Source: Jejuia pallidilutea
GTDB taxonomy: Bacteria > Bacteroidota > Bacteroidia > Flavobacteriales > Flavobacteriaceae
NCBI RefSeq assembly: GCF_002973595.1
Contig: NZ_PVEO01000015.1
Coordinates: 1 to 55,432, forward strand
Direction: 5' to 3'
DNA length: 55,432 nt
Numbering within the stretch: position 1 is the stretch's first letter; each line of letters opens with the position of its first letter. Below are positions 1-9,316 of this stretch, one piece after another. The notes below the pieces were generated by a model that saw only the letters and a list, made by a program, of their open reading frames with translations, did not search any database and had not been told where the DNA came from. Made by a program: the position numbers and the translations under genes.

Positions 1-93
1 AGGATGATTAGTAGGGACTAAATCATCATAACTTGGTGGCAATAGACTTAGCTGGTCTTGATGGTAGGTCTTAAAAACTACTTTTTTGCTCAT
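1..93 (-). mobile_element. IS1182-type transposase, N-terminal fragment cut by the window edge
   Basis: An ATG at 93 on the minus strand opens a frame that runs off the left edge after 31 codons. The readable residues include YHQDQLSLLPPSYDDLVPTN, which is the characteristic N-terminus of IS1182-type (DDE) transposases, where a QLSLLPPSYDDLVP-like block directly follows the start. The catalytic part lies outside the window, so activity cannot be judged. The upstream end of the element should lie between 94 and about 125, just before the dnaK terminator, but I cannot identify its terminal inverted repeat. The family call rests on this short motif from memory of the family; the reading frame itself is directly visible. 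Confidence 0.72.
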
Positions 94-125
94 CCTTAAA
101 GTTAAAAACTAACTCTATCAATCGC

Positions 126-153
126 AAAAAAAAAGCTGCCTTTTCAGACAGCC
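126..153 (-). terminator. rho-independent terminator of dnaK
   Basis: On the minus strand, GCTGTC and GGCAGC form a 6-bp stem (one G-U pair) around the loop TGAAAA, followed by a run of nine T. It lies 40 nt past the dnaK stop codon and separates dnaK from the IS fragment. Confidence 0.8.
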
Positions 154-192
154 TCTTTAAAACCTCTACTTTTGGCCTTCCGACTTAAAGTG

Positions 193-2109
193 TTATTTCA
201 CTTCTTCAAAATCTACGTCCTCAACATCGCTGCCTTCATTGGAGTCTCCACCACCTGCATTTGCATCAGGTCCTGGTTGAGCACTACCTCCAGCTTGTTG
301 CGCTTCGGCTTGTGCTTTGTACATTTCTTCAGACGCTACTTTCCAAGCTTCGTTTATTTTCTCTAAAGCAGGCTCAATTTGTGCCAAATCTTTAGATTCA
401 TAAGCTTTCTTCAACTCTTCTAAAGCGTCTTCAATTGGCTTCTTCTTATCATCAGATAATTTATCACCAAACTCTTCCAATTGCTTTTCCGTTTGGAAAA
501 TCATTGAATCTGCTTCATTTAATTTCTGAGCTGTTTCAGCTGCAGCTTTATCTGCTTCCGCATTCGCTTCAGCATCTGCTTTCATTTTCTGGATTTCCTC
601 CTCTGTTAATCCAGAAGACGCTTCAATTCTTATATCTTGTTTCTTTCCAGTAGCTTTATCTTCCGCAGATACCTTAATGATACCATTGGCGTCAATATCA
701 AACGTTACTTCAATTTGCGGTGTACCACGTCTTGCTGGTGGAATACCATCTAAATGGAAACGTCCGATAGTCTTATTATCTGCAGCCATTGCTCTTTCAC
801 CTTGCAATACGTGAATCTCCACAGAAGGCTGATTATCTGCTGCTGTTGAGAATACTTGCGATTTCTTAGTAGGAATGGTAGTATTAGCCTCAATTAACTT
901 AGTAAATACATTACCCATAGTTTCAATACCAAGAGATAATGGCGTTACATCTAAAAGCAATACATCTTTTACATCACCAGTTAATACACCACCTTGAATA
1001 CCAGCACCTAGAGATACAACTTCATCTGGGTTTACACCTTTACTTGGGGCTTTACCAAAGAATTTCTCAACCGCTGCCTGTACCGCAGGAATACGTGTAG
1101 AACCACCTACAAGAATTACTTCATCAATATCACTCTTACTTAATCCAGCTGCTTTTAAAGCAGATTCACATGGCTCAATAGTGCGTTTTACTAAATCGTC
1201 TATTAATTGCTCGAATTTAGAACGTGTTAACGTGCGTACTAAGTGCTTAGGTCCGCTTGCAGTTGCTGTAATGTAAGGTAAGTTAATTTCTGTTTGAGAA
1301 GAAGAAGATAACTCAATTTTAGCCTTTTCAGCAGCCTCTTTTAAACGCTGTAAAGACATTGGGTCTTGTCTCAAGTCCATAGACTCTTCTGCCTTAAACT
1401 CATCTGCCAACCAATTAATGATTTTCTCATCAACATCATCACCACCTAAGTGTGTATCACCATCTGTAGATAATACTTCAAATACGCCATCTCCCAATTC
1501 AAGAATAGAAACATCGTGTGTACCACCACCAAAGTCGAATACCACAATTTTCTGATCTTTACCTTTTTTATCTAAACCATAAGCCAATGCTGCTGCTGTA
1601 GGCTCGTTAATGATACGCTCTACTTTTAATCCAGCAATTTCACCAGCTTCTTTAGTTGCTTGACGTTGCGAATCGTTAAAGTAAGCAGGTACTGTAATTA
1701 CCGCTCTACTTACATCTTGTCCTAAATAATCTTCGGCAGTTTTCTTCATTTTTTGAAGAATCATAGCCGAAAGTTCTTGTGGCGTGTACAATCTACCATC
1801 AATATCTACTCTTGGTGTGTCATTGTCACCTTTTACCACTTTATAAGGTACACGTTCTGCCTCTTTTTTAGATTCAGAATATTTATTCCCCATAAAACGC
1901 TTAATAGAATAAACCGTTTTAGTAGGGTTTGTTACCGCTTGTCGTTTTGCAGGATCACCAACTTTTATTTCTCCGCCTTCCACAAATGCAATTACCGATG
2001 GCGTGGTACGCTTACCTTCTGCATTTGGGATTACAACAGGATCGTTACCCTCCATTACCGAAACGCAAGAGTTGGTTGTTCCTAAATCGATTCCAATAAT
2101 TTTACTCAT
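193..2109 (-). CDS. dnaK: molecular chaperone DnaK (Hsp70)
   Basis: 638-residue Hsp70, the usual length for bacterial DnaK. It binds and releases unfolded peptides in an ATP-driven cycle with DnaJ and GrpE in the cytoplasm. Visible landmarks are the N-terminal ATPase signature [14 protein letters not shown] (about 5-18), the second phosphate motif [15 protein letters not shown] (about 195), the linker and start of the substrate-binding domain [14 protein letters not shown] (about 390), and the acidic C-terminal tail ending EEVK that docks co-chaperones. The ATG at 2109 is the obvious start, since [10 protein letters not shown] is the standard N-terminus. The gene stands alone (no dnaJ or grpE beside it) and is divergent from sdaA. 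The promoter region contains a palindrome and a sigma-54-like element rather than a TAnnTTTG box. Confidence 0.99.
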   Translation of the reverse strand: MSKIIGIDLGTTNSCVSVMEGNDPVVIPNAEGKRTTPSVIAFVEGGEIKVGDPAKRQAVTNPTKTVYSIKRFMGNKYSESKKEAERVPYKVVKGDNDTPRVDIDGRLYTPQELSAMILQKMKKTAEDYLGQDVSRAVITVPAYFNDSQRQATKEAGEIAGLKVERIINEPTAAALAYGLDKKGKDQKIVVFDFGGGTHDVSILELGDGVFEVLSTDGDTHLGGDDVDEKIINWLADEFKAEESMDLRQDPMSLQRLKEAAEKAKIELSSSSQTEINLPYITATASGPKHLVRTLTRSKFEQLIDDLVKRTIEPCESALKAAGLSKSDIDEVILVGGSTRIPAVQAAVEKFFGKAPSKGVNPDEVVSLGAGIQGGVLTGDVKDVLLLDVTPLSLGIETMGNVFTKLIEANTTIPTKKSQVFSTAADNQPSVEIHVLQGERAMAADNKTIGRFHLDGIPPARRGTPQIEVTFDIDANGIIKVSAEDKATGKKQDIRIEASSGLTEEEIQKMKADAEANAEADKAAAETAQKLNEADSMIFQTEKQLEEFGDKLSDDKKKPIEDALEELKKAYESKDLAQIEPALEKINEAWKVASEEMYKAQAEAQQAGGSAQPGPDANAGGGDSNEGSDVEDVDFEEVK

Positions 2110-2161
2110 AATATGTTTTTTATTGTGTTGAATGTTCGTTTTATAAATCGTTTAAAGACAG

Positions 2162-2201
2162 TCAATCATTATGCCAAGGCAAAAAGTGTGACATACTGTC
2201 A
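2162..2201 (-). promoter_or_regulatory. putative dnaK promoter: sigma-54-like element with adjacent palindrome
   Basis: Minus strand: a perfect palindrome TGACAGTATGTCA (2201-2189) is followed 11 nt later by TTGGCATAATGATTGA (2177-2162). The latter resembles the -24/-12 sigma-54 consensus TTGGCAC-N5-TTGC, with GG and the second element at the right spacing but GA instead of GC at -12. Transcription would start about 40 nt before the dnaK ATG. The palindrome is too close for a classical enhancer, so it may be an operator. Assignment is inference. Confidence 0.45.
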
Positions 2202-2225
2202 TATTCTCAATCTGCAGTATACCAC

Positions 2226-2247
2226 AGTTGTATAAAATAATACAACT
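2226..2247. repeat. perfect inverted repeat between dnaK and sdaA
   Basis: AGTTGTAT and ATACAACT flank a 6-nt AT spacer (AAAATA) in the divergent intergenic region. No T-run follows, so it is not an obvious terminator. It could be a regulator binding site for either gene. Confidence 0.5.
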
Positions 2248-2263
2248 ATAATCACTATGTATT

Positions 2264-2355
2264 TGGGCGCAACCACAAGGGTCGGGCTTTACGCTAATAG
2301 TTTTGGCTTCCCGCATTGGCGGGACCAAAAGCTGCCGCTGCAATCCCTTGCGCGG
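2264..2355 (+). repeat. intergenic repeat family, copy A
   Basis: A GC-richer block containing GGCGCAACC, AGGGTCGGGCTTT, CGCTAATAGTTTTGG and GCCGCTGCAATCCCTTGCGCG. The same ordered blocks recur at 29533-29625 (inverted) and, more diverged, at 53100-53211 and 42935-42993. Inside is a hairpin: TTTTGG (2301-2306) pairs with CCAAAA (2325-2330) and CCCGC (2310-2314) with GCGGG (2319-2323). With the dnaK and sdaA control sites it accounts for the 368-nt gap 2110-2477, which holds no gene. Confidence 0.8.
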
Positions 2356-2424
2356 GTTTGTGTGCTAAAGCTCGTCATCAAACTTATTTATTTTACCTTC
2401 AAAATACTTTGCTCCTTTTTGGTT

Positions 2425-2454
2425 TTGCGAGCGCAAAAAAACAATCTATATTTG
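2425..2454 (+). promoter_or_regulatory. sdaA promoter, Bacteroidota type
   Basis: TTG at 2425-2427, a 19-nt spacer and TATATTTG at 2447-2454 fit the Bacteroidota -33 (TTG) and -7 (TAnnTTTG) elements. It gives a leader of about 18 nt before the ATG at 2478, and excludes the longer reading frame that opens upstream inside repeat copy A. Confidence 0.7.
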
Positions 2455-2477
2455 CTAACTATAACGTTTGCGTAACT

Positions 2478-3899
2478 ATGGAATGTATCTCTGTTTTCGA
2501 CATGCTAAAAATTGGCATTGGCCCCTCAAGTTCTCATACACTTGGTCCATGGCGTGCTGCCGAACGGTGGATAAGCGAGCTTAAAACGTCGCAAAAGTTC
2601 CAAAACGTACAAGCTATCACTGTTAACCTCTACGGTTCATTGTCTCTTACTGGAAAAGGACATGCAACCGACTATGCCATTATGTTAGGACTGAGTGGAA
2701 AAGATCCTGAAACCATTCCTACCGTAGATATAGAAAGCACTGTAAAAAACATTAAAGACAACCATACGTTAAATTTTGGAGGTGAATTTCAATTAAAGTT
2801 CAATCCAAAAACAGATATTATATTCAATAGAAAATTTTTACCATTCCATGCCAATGGTATGAGTTTTACAGCCGTTATTAACGGTAAAAAGTTAACCTCA
2901 AAATTTTACTCTATTGGTGGTGGCTTTGTAGTTAAGGAAGAACGCAAAAACGCTAAAAAGAACTACGAAATAAAATGTACGTTCCCCTATCCTATAGATA
3001 AGGGCACAGAATTACTTCAATACTGTAAACAACTTAATAAACCCATTTCTCAAGTAGTTTTAGAGAATGAAAAATCGATACGTACCGAAACCGAAATTAA
3101 TGCGCAACTACAACGTATTTGGGATACTATGCTAGAGTGCATCTACATAGGTTGCCACACTGAAGGAAATTTACCGGGTGGATTAAACGTAAGGCGTCGT
3201 GCTTACGATTTGCATAAAAATTTAAAAGGTAACAAACCTTACAGTAGTCCTGTAGAATGGGTTTATGCTATACGAGATACAGAAGTAAAATTTCGGCAAA
3301 TCCTTAAATGGGTAAGTTGTTTTGCCTTGGCCGTAAACGAAGTTAATGCATCATTAGGTCGCGTAGTTACAGCACCAACAAACGGAAGTGCAGGCGTAAT
3401 TCCCGCCGTGTTAATGTATTATTTGGTAATAGAAAACCACGATGGTAATTTCGAGGATATTAAACGCTTTTTACTGGTTGCAGGAGAAATAGGCAGTATT
3501 TTTAAAAAAGGTGCTACAATTAGTGCTGCAATGGGTGGTTGTCAAGCAGAAATTGGCGTATCTTCTGCAATGGCCGCTGGAGCACTAACCGAATTACTTG
3601 GCGGTACGCCAGAGCAAGTTCTGGTAGCTGCTGAGATTGCCATGGAACACCATTTGGGTTTAACTTGCGATCCTATTGGTGGTTTAGTGCAAATACCTTG
3701 TATTGAGCGCAATGCTATGGGCGCCATAAAGGCCATAAATGCAGCAGAATTGGCTCTAGATACCTCTCCCGAAAATGTAAAAGTACCTTTGGATAAAGTT
3801 GTGAATACCATGTGGGAAACCGCAAAAGACATGAATACAAAATACAAAGAAACCTCGGAAGGTGGTTTAGCTATTGGTGTTCACCTATCAGACTGTTAA
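2478..3899 (+). CDS. sdaA: L-serine ammonia-lyase (L-serine dehydratase), iron-sulfur, single chain
   Basis: 473 residues from the ATG at 2478, the normal size for the fused alpha-beta form. It deaminates L-serine to pyruvate and ammonia using an oxygen-labile [4Fe-4S] cluster. The N-terminal beta domain carries [14 protein letters not shown]. The C-terminal alpha domain carries [17 protein letters not shown] and three cysteines in [14 protein letters not shown] and IPCIERN that match the cluster ligands of the family. The frame is open for a further 54 codons upstream, but that part is encoded by a repeat, lies before the promoter and does not look like this protein. The gene is monocistronic and divergent from dnaK. 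Confidence 0.97.
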   Translation: MECISVFDMLKIGIGPSSSHTLGPWRAAERWISELKTSQKFQNVQAITVNLYGSLSLTGKGHATDYAIMLGLSGKDPETIPTVDIESTVKNIKDNHTLNFGGEFQLKFNPKTDIIFNRKFLPFHANGMSFTAVINGKKLTSKFYSIGGGFVVKEERKNAKKNYEIKCTFPYPIDKGTELLQYCKQLNKPISQVVLENEKSIRTETEINAQLQRIWDTMLECIYIGCHTEGNLPGGLNVRRRAYDLHKNLKGNKPYSSPVEWVYAIRDTEVKFRQILKWVSCFALAVNEVNASLGRVVTAPTNGSAGVIPAVLMYYLVIENHDGNFEDIKRFLLVAGEIGSIFKKGATISAAMGGCQAEIGVSSAMAAGALTELLGGTPEQVLVAAEIAMEHHLGLTCDPIGGLVQIPCIERNAMGAIKAINAAELALDTSPENVKVPLDKVVNTMWETAKDMNTKYKETSEGGLAIGVHLSDC

Positions 3900-4039
3900 G
3901 TATTATACCAAATCTTATGATTCACAATCACTTACTTAATTTATCGTTTTAATTCTTAATTATACATTAGAAATTCCGATTAAATGAATCAAAAATATGC
4001 AATTCATCGAAAATATAATTCTTTAATCGGTTAATTACT

Positions 4040-4047
4040 TATATTTG
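4040..4047 (+). promoter_or_regulatory. -7 promoter box of the DUF1800 operon
   Basis: TATATTTG fits the Bacteroidota -7 element. Its last three bases form an in-frame TTG that could be mistaken for the start of the next gene. The true start must lie downstream of the transcript start. Confidence 0.6.
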
Positions 4048-4101
4048 AACGAATTAAGACTTAAAAAACTTACATTCCTAAACATGTTCAACCTAAAAAC
4101 T

Positions 4102-5907
4102 ATGAAAAAACATCTACTTTTTGTGCTTGTTTGTTTCTCAATTGGTATTTCTGCTCAGAATTACAGAGATTATTTAGGTGCAGGCCACAGTAAAGGTATT
4201 ACGGTAACATCTAGCAGCCAACAAACAAAAACAAATTGGAGAGAAAGTGCCGATGCCGTAAATACAATAAATGGTAATGGTTTAGATGGCAGACTTTTAG
4301 AAACCTCAAGATTTTTAGCACAAGCCACTTTTGGTACAAATTTAGATTATATAAAAAACGTTTCAGAAATGCCTTTTGAAGACTGGATTGATAATCAATT
4401 CGGTATAGAATCTACACCACTTCAACAATTAACTCAAGATATTTTTTCAGAAGCACGCCAAATACATATCTCGAACGGTGGCAATGCTGAAGATTTTGAC
4501 ACCCCAAATTGGCAATACTTTATGTATGCATGGTGGCAAAGCAATATTAACAACGAAGATTTACTGCGCCAAAGAATCGCTCTGGCATTAAGTGAAATTT
4601 TAGTAGTTTCTAGAGATTCCAACTTATCTGGTTACGGGCTTGGTTTAGCAGATTATTATGATGTACTAAAAGATAACGCTTTTGGTAATTTTAAAGACCT
4701 TCTAAAAGACATAACGCTCCACCCAATGATGGGCGTATATTTAAGTCATTATAACAACCCAAAAAGTATACCTGATAGAAATATACATCCCGATGAAAAC
4801 TTTGCACGCGAAATCATGCAACTGTTTACAATAGGTTTGTATGAACTAAACCAAGATGGCACCTATGTTATAGATGGACAAGGCAACCGTATACCAACCT
4901 ATAATAATGACGATATTAAGGAATTTGCAAAAATTTTCACAGGTTTGGGCCCCGCAGAAGTAGAGGATTTTTCAAATAAAACACCAAAATTTGGATTAGG
5001 GCACTACCATGCCCGAAAGGATGTACCTATGATGATGTATGATGAGTGGCATGAACCAGGACCTAAGTATTTGTTAAATGGTTACACCGTACCTAGTGGA
5101 CAATCGGGAATGCAAGATGTAGATGCTGCCATCAACCATTTATTTAACCACCAAAATACAGCACCTTTTATTTCAATACGCTTAATTCAGCAATTGGTAA
5201 AATCTAATCCTTCGCCTGCTTATGTATCTCGCGTTAGTGCTGCGTTTAATAATACCAAAGGCGTAAGAGGCGACATGAAAGCTGTAATTAAAGCTATTTT
5301 ATTAGATGAAGAGGCCCGAAGCTGTAGTTGGGCAGAAAACCCAACGAGTGGTAAAATGATTGAACCTATGATGCGCTATTTTAATGTAGTTCGCCAAATA
5401 GATTTAGATGATAACGATGGAAGATTTTGGAATAACGGTCAGCATTTTTACAGAGACACTGGTCAAGCACCGCTATCGGCTCCTAGTGTATTTAATTTTT
5501 TCCTACCAGAATATGTGCCTAACAGTGCATTTGCGAACGCTAAACTAGTAGCACCAGAATTTCAAATTCATAATTCAGCTACAAGTATTAACTACCTCAA
5601 TCAGGTTGATGCTTGGACAAATCCGCGTTGGTACGAGGTTTTAAGAACTTGGGGATTAGAACTAGAAGGCACAACATTAAATTTTGAAGCCTTAACTTAC
5701 TACGCAAAAGACAGTGAGGTTTTAGTAAATCAGCTAGACAAACTATTTACTCGTGGGCAACTTTCAAACGATACTAAACAAACTATAGTAAAAGCTGTTG
5801 AAGGTATAACGAGAGGTTGGGGCGACGATGTAACCCAAGCAGATTTAAGAGTTAAAATGGCATTATATCTTATTATGATTAGTCCAGATTACGTCATCCT
5901 TAAATAA
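4102..5907 (+). CDS. DUF1800 family exported protein
   Basis: 601 residues from the ATG at 4102. The start was chosen because MKKHLLFVLVCFSIGISAQ is a clean Sec signal peptide with cleavage after ISA; ATG 4084 is an alternative. The mature protein has DUF1800 landmarks: RFLAQATFGTNLDYIKN near 70, HPMMGVYLSHYNNPK near 210, NFAREIMQLFTIGLYELNQDG near 240 and RLIQQLVKSNPSPAYVSRV near 360. Biochemical function of the family is unknown. It is first in a three-gene operon, 5 nt before a DUF1501 protein. These two families co-occur as neighbours in many Bacteroidota and Planctomycetota, suggesting an exported complex. It probably acts in the periplasm or at the cell surface. Confidence 0.92.
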   Translation: MKKHLLFVLVCFSIGISAQNYRDYLGAGHSKGITVTSSSQQTKTNWRESADAVNTINGNGLDGRLLETSRFLAQATFGTNLDYIKNVSEMPFEDWIDNQFGIESTPLQQLTQDIFSEARQIHISNGGNAEDFDTPNWQYFMYAWWQSNINNEDLLRQRIALALSEILVVSRDSNLSGYGLGLADYYDVLKDNAFGNFKDLLKDITLHPMMGVYLSHYNNPKSIPDRNIHPDENFAREIMQLFTIGLYELNQDGTYVIDGQGNRIPTYNNDDIKEFAKIFTGLGPAEVEDFSNKTPKFGLGHYHARKDVPMMMYDEWHEPGPKYLLNGYTVPSGQSGMQDVDAAINHLFNHQNTAPFISIRLIQQLVKSNPSPAYVSRVSAAFNNTKGVRGDMKAVIKAILLDEEARSCSWAENPTSGKMIEPMMRYFNVVRQIDLDDNDGRFWNNGQHFYRDTGQAPLSAPSVFNFFLPEYVPNSAFANAKLVAPEFQIHNSATSINYLNQVDAWTNPRWYEVLRTWGLELEGTTLNFEALTYYAKDSEVLVNQLDKLFTRGQLSNDTKQTIVKAVEGITRGWGDDVTQADLRVKMALYLIMISPDYVILK

Positions 5908-5912
5908 AACCT

Positions 5913-7328
5913 ATGACAAAGAAAAAAAACACGATATCTAGACGAAAATTTATTGGAGACTCCTGTGCTGCATTAGGTTATACTACCCTTTTTTCGTCTT
6001 TAATAAACCTAAAAGCTATGGCGGCAGCTGCCATGGATAATTCAGCAATCATCCCATATGGCGGCGATTATAAAGCTTTAGTTTGTTTATTGCTAAGTGG
6101 TGGAAACGATTCATTTAACATGTTAATTCCAAAAGGCAATACAGAATATAACGAATACGCTACTACACGCTCTAATTTAGCAATTCCCAAAAACGATATT
6201 TTACAAATAAACCCGAATACGTCTGATGGTAGAGTTTTTGGATTGCATCCTGAACTTACAGATATGCGTAAAATGTTTGAAAGTGGCAATTTAGCGTTTC
6301 TATCAAACGTAGGAACATTAATAGAACCTTCAACAAAAAGCGATATTAAAAACAATGTAGTTAAAACACCTTTGGGCTTGTTTTCGCATTCAGACCAAGT
6401 ACAACAGTGGCAAACGGGCAATCCTGGGGAACGCTCAAATATTGGTTGGGGCGGAAAAATTGCAGATTTAGTACAATCAATGAATTCCAACAACGCTATC
6501 TCCATGAATATTTCCCTACGTGGTTCAAATATTTTTCAACGTGGAGACCAAATTACCCCATACACCATTAAAAACTCTGGTAGTGTTGGCATTAGCGGTT
6601 ATGGTGGCAATGGTTTTTTTAACGAACTAAAAACCGAGGCGTTAAATTCTATGCTGGAAAAAGACTATCAAGACATTTATAAAAACACTTACAAAAACAC
6701 CGTAAAAGCATCCAATGATGCCAATTTAGCATTTCAAGAAGCTGTAGATGGTGTTCAAGAGTTTATTACGCCACTTCCAGAAGAAAACAATTTGGCAGAA
6801 CAATTGCACATGGTAGCTAAAACCATTGGTGCTAGAGATACCCTAGGCTTTTCAAGACAAATTTTCTTCGTAGAAATTGGAGGGTTTGATAATCATGACG
6901 AACTATTAATAAATCACGGTAGCAATTTAAAGGAAGTTAATGACGCTTTAAATTATTTTAATAGCCTGTTATTTGAACTAAATATGAATGATTGCGTTAC
7001 TACCTTCAGCGTATCAGATTTTTCAAGAACATTAACCTCTAACGGCAACGGAACAGACCATGCTTGGGGCGGAAATGCCTTTATGATGGGTGGAGCAGTT
7101 AACGGGAGAGAAATTTATGGCAACTACCCTACTCTTGCCCTAGGTAGTGATTTAGATTTAAGAAGTGGTGTAATAATACCTACCACAGCTGCCGATTTAT
7201 ATATGGCTGAATTGGCACTCTGGTTTGGCGTTGCCCCTTCAGATTTAAATACCATTTTACCAAACCTATCCAATTTTTACGACACAAATAGCGGTACACC
7301 TCCATTAGGTTTTATGAATATATCATGA
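5913..7328 (+). CDS. DUF1501 family protein with twin-arginine signal
   Basis: 471 residues. The N-terminus has a Tat-type motif, ISRRKFIGD, followed by a hydrophobic stretch to about residue 36, implying export in a folded state. The DUF1501 domain follows: LVCLLLSGGNDSFNMLIP near 55, FVEIGGFDNHDELL near 325 and SVSDFSRTLTSNGNGTDHAWGG near 370. The conserved Asp and His residues of these blocks are thought to bind metal in an alkaline-phosphatase/sulfatase-like fold, but no substrate is known. The ATG at 5913 lies 5 nt after the DUF1800 stop, and the stop overlaps the next gene by 4 nt (ATGA), so the three are translationally coupled. Confidence 0.93.
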   Translation: MTKKKNTISRRKFIGDSCAALGYTTLFSSLINLKAMAAAAMDNSAIIPYGGDYKALVCLLLSGGNDSFNMLIPKGNTEYNEYATTRSNLAIPKNDILQINPNTSDGRVFGLHPELTDMRKMFESGNLAFLSNVGTLIEPSTKSDIKNNVVKTPLGLFSHSDQVQQWQTGNPGERSNIGWGGKIADLVQSMNSNNAISMNISLRGSNIFQRGDQITPYTIKNSGSVGISGYGGNGFFNELKTEALNSMLEKDYQDIYKNTYKNTVKASNDANLAFQEAVDGVQEFITPLPEENNLAEQLHMVAKTIGARDTLGFSRQIFFVEIGGFDNHDELLINHGSNLKEVNDALNYFNSLLFELNMNDCVTTFSVSDFSRTLTSNGNGTDHAWGGNAFMMGGAVNGREIYGNYPTLALGSDLDLRSGVIIPTTAADLYMAELALWFGVAPSDLNTILPNLSNFYDTNSGTPPLGFMNIS

Positions 7329-8080
7329 TGAAACGTTTTAACATATACATAACGGTATTTTTAATTTCTGGTTTGCAAATGCTACAAGCACAATGCTATC
7401 CAGATAGGCATAGTACCAATTGGTTTGATGGTTGGATATCTTGCGAACCATCGCAAAATCCTATTTCATCTTATGGGGAAACCCATTGGATTATGTACGA
7501 TTTAGGATATGATTACGTACTTAACGAAACTAAATTTTGGAACACAAATACGCCAAAACAGTTAAATTATGGAATTAATGAATTCACTATAGATTACTCC
7601 CTAGATGGAGTTACTTGGGATAACTTGGGTAAATTTAACATAGAACAAGCTACAGGAACTTCAACCTATGAAGGTGTAGAAGGACCAGATTTTAATGCAA
7701 CCAAAGCAAGATATGTGCTTATAACACCTACATCAAATTTTGGAGGAGACTGTTATGGCTTAAGCGAATTAAAAATCTCCATAACAGATCCGTTTCTTGT
7801 AGTTAATGAAGAAGACGGCTATAACGCATCGGTATATCCAAACCCTTTTATAGATAGCATAGCATTAAGAATAGTAAGCTTATCACAAAACGAGCCTTTA
7901 CATTTTGTACTATACGATATTATGGGGCGCGCTATTACTAACGGTAACATCACCATTTCAGAAGATAACCAAAATTACCCACTACCAATTAATGGGCACA
8001 ATTTATCTGTTGGTATTTATATTTTAAAAACCAACCAAAACGGTAAGGAAAAATCTTTTAAAATTATAAAAAGGAAGTAG
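7325..8080 (+). CDS. secreted protein with discoidin-like domain and T9SS type A sorting domain
   Basis: 251 residues. The signal peptide spans about 1-23 (ending LQMLQAQ). Residues about 30-155 resemble an F5/8-type C (discoidin-like) fold: a GETHWIMYDLG strand, an IDYSLDGVTWDNLG block and a closing GLSELKISI strand. The last 80 or so residues are a T9SS type A C-terminal domain, beginning VYPNPFIDSI and ending KSFKIIKRK, which routes proteins through the outer membrane to the surface. ATGs at 7325 and 7328 are both possible; 7325 overlaps the upstream stop. The discoidin assignment is by pattern only; the sorting domain is clear. Its place in the operon suggests it anchors or targets the DUF1800/DUF1501 pair. 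Confidence 0.85.
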   Translation: MMKRFNIYITVFLISGLQMLQAQCYPDRHSTNWFDGWISCEPSQNPISSYGETHWIMYDLGYDYVLNETKFWNTNTPKQLNYGINEFTIDYSLDGVTWDNLGKFNIEQATGTSTYEGVEGPDFNATKARYVLITPTSNFGGDCYGLSELKISITDPFLVVNEEDGYNASVYPNPFIDSIALRIVSLSQNEPLHFVLYDIMGRAITNGNITISEDNQNYPLPINGHNLSVGIYILKTNQNGKEKSFKIIKRK

Positions 8081-8119
8081 TTTTTTGGCACCGTCCCTTG
8101 ATCGCTCAAGCTACCCAAG

Positions 8120-8166
8120 CCTGCATAGAGACTTCCGCCATACTTGCATACCAGATGCAAGCAGGC
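8120..8166. repeat. intergenic hairpin element
   Basis: GCCTGC (8120-8125) pairs with GCAGGC (8161-8166), and within it CTTGCAT (8143-8149) pairs with ATGCAAG (8155-8161) around ACCAG; the two stems share one base. The surrounding 8085-8240 is GC-richer than its neighbours and carries no gene. There is no T-run, so it resembles a repeat-type element more than a terminator. Confidence 0.45.
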
Positions 8167-8336
8167 AGGTCTATTTTTCAAACTTCAAAAAAAAGGTACT
8201 ACTTCAAACCATTGCCCACTAGCTCGCAGCAACATTTCATTTTATCCAAATAAGGTATCTACAACAACTTCATAAAGAAAATAATTAGGAATACCTTTAA
8301 TTTACTATTTTTACGGGCGAATAAAATAAATAAGAC

Positions 8337-9155
8337 ATGTCTACAGCCAAAAAAGAATACAAGCGCGTTACCGTAAAATCACTCGTTGATATGAAAGCTA
8401 CGGGCGAAAAAATATCTATGCTAACCGCTTACGATTATACCATGGCTAAAATTGTTGATAGCGCAGGTGTTGATGTTATTTTAGTAGGCGATTCTGCTAG
8501 TAATGTTATGGCGGGACATGAAACCACGCTGCCCATTACTTTAGACCAAATGATTTATCATGCATCTTCTGTAGTTCGTGCTATTTACCGCGCGCTTATT
8601 GTGGTAGATTTGCCTTTTGGTAGCTACCAAAGCGATCCTAAAGAAGCATTGCGTTCTGCCATTAGAATAATGAAAGAAAGTGGCGCCCATGCTGTAAAAC
8701 TAGAAGGCGGCAAAGAAATAAAAGAGTCTATAAAACGTATTTTAAATGCCGGTATTCCTGTAATGGGACACTTAGGTTTAACCCCACAATCTATTTATAA
8801 ATTTGGCACCTATACAGTTCGTGCTAAAGAAGAGCAAGAAGCTGAACGCCTTTTAGAAGATGCTAAAATGCTAGAAAAACTAGGTTGTTTTGCCATAGTT
8901 TTAGAAAAAATTCCAGCAAAATTGGCCAAACAAGTCGCTAAAAGCGTTAGCATTCCCATTATTGGTATTGGCGCTGGACCCGATGTTGATGGACAAGTAC
9001 TGGTACTTCATGATATGATTGGGATGACCCACGAATTTAACCCAAGGTTTTTACGTAGATATTTGAACTTATATGAAGACATGAGCAATGCCATTTCTCA
9101 ATATGTTGATGATGTAAAAACTCAGGATTTCCCTAATGAGAGTGAGTCTTATTAA
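8337..9155 (+). CDS. panB: 3-methyl-2-oxobutanoate hydroxymethyltransferase
   Basis: 272 residues, typical length. It transfers a hydroxymethyl group from 5,10-methylenetetrahydrofolate to 2-oxoisovalerate, giving ketopantoate, the first step of pantothenate and CoA synthesis. Family blocks are visible in order: [19 protein letters not shown] near 28, [19 protein letters not shown] near 50 (Mg-binding Asp), LPFGSYQ near 95, [10 protein letters not shown] near 147 and FAIVLEKIP near 187 with the catalytic Glu. The start ATG at 8337 matches the family. It stands alone; panC and panD are not in the window. Confidence 0.97.
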   Translation: MSTAKKEYKRVTVKSLVDMKATGEKISMLTAYDYTMAKIVDSAGVDVILVGDSASNVMAGHETTLPITLDQMIYHASSVVRAIYRALIVVDLPFGSYQSDPKEALRSAIRIMKESGAHAVKLEGGKEIKESIKRILNAGIPVMGHLGLTPQSIYKFGTYTVRAKEEQEAERLLEDAKMLEKLGCFAIVLEKIPAKLAKQVAKSVSIPIIGIGAGPDVDGQVLVLHDMIGMTHEFNPRFLRRYLNLYEDMSNAISQYVDDVKTQDFPNESESY

Positions 9156-9316
9156 TTAGTACTATTGCCCTAACAAATATGTGCCAAAAAGTGAAAAAGT
9201 AATTGTAATATTCAATTTCATTTTAAAATTTGTGAAAATCAGTAAAATCCGTTTCTAATTTTTAAACCTAAAAGCTCTGTGAAAGCTTAAGTGCATCTTA
9301 GTGTAAAATAAAAAAA

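Noticed and set aside
193-2109. Long antisense frames over dnaK (for example 1753-2085)
   Set aside because: They mirror the codon structure of dnaK, have no promoter or start context and no recognisable protein features.
2316-2477. Extended N-terminus of sdaA
   Set aside because: The added residues are encoded by repeat copy A and precede the promoter; the ATG at 2478 gives the normal family start.
8085-8336. Hidden gene between the T9SS protein and panB
   Set aside because: All frames are broken by stops within a short distance; the region has hairpins but no start with a protein-like continuation.
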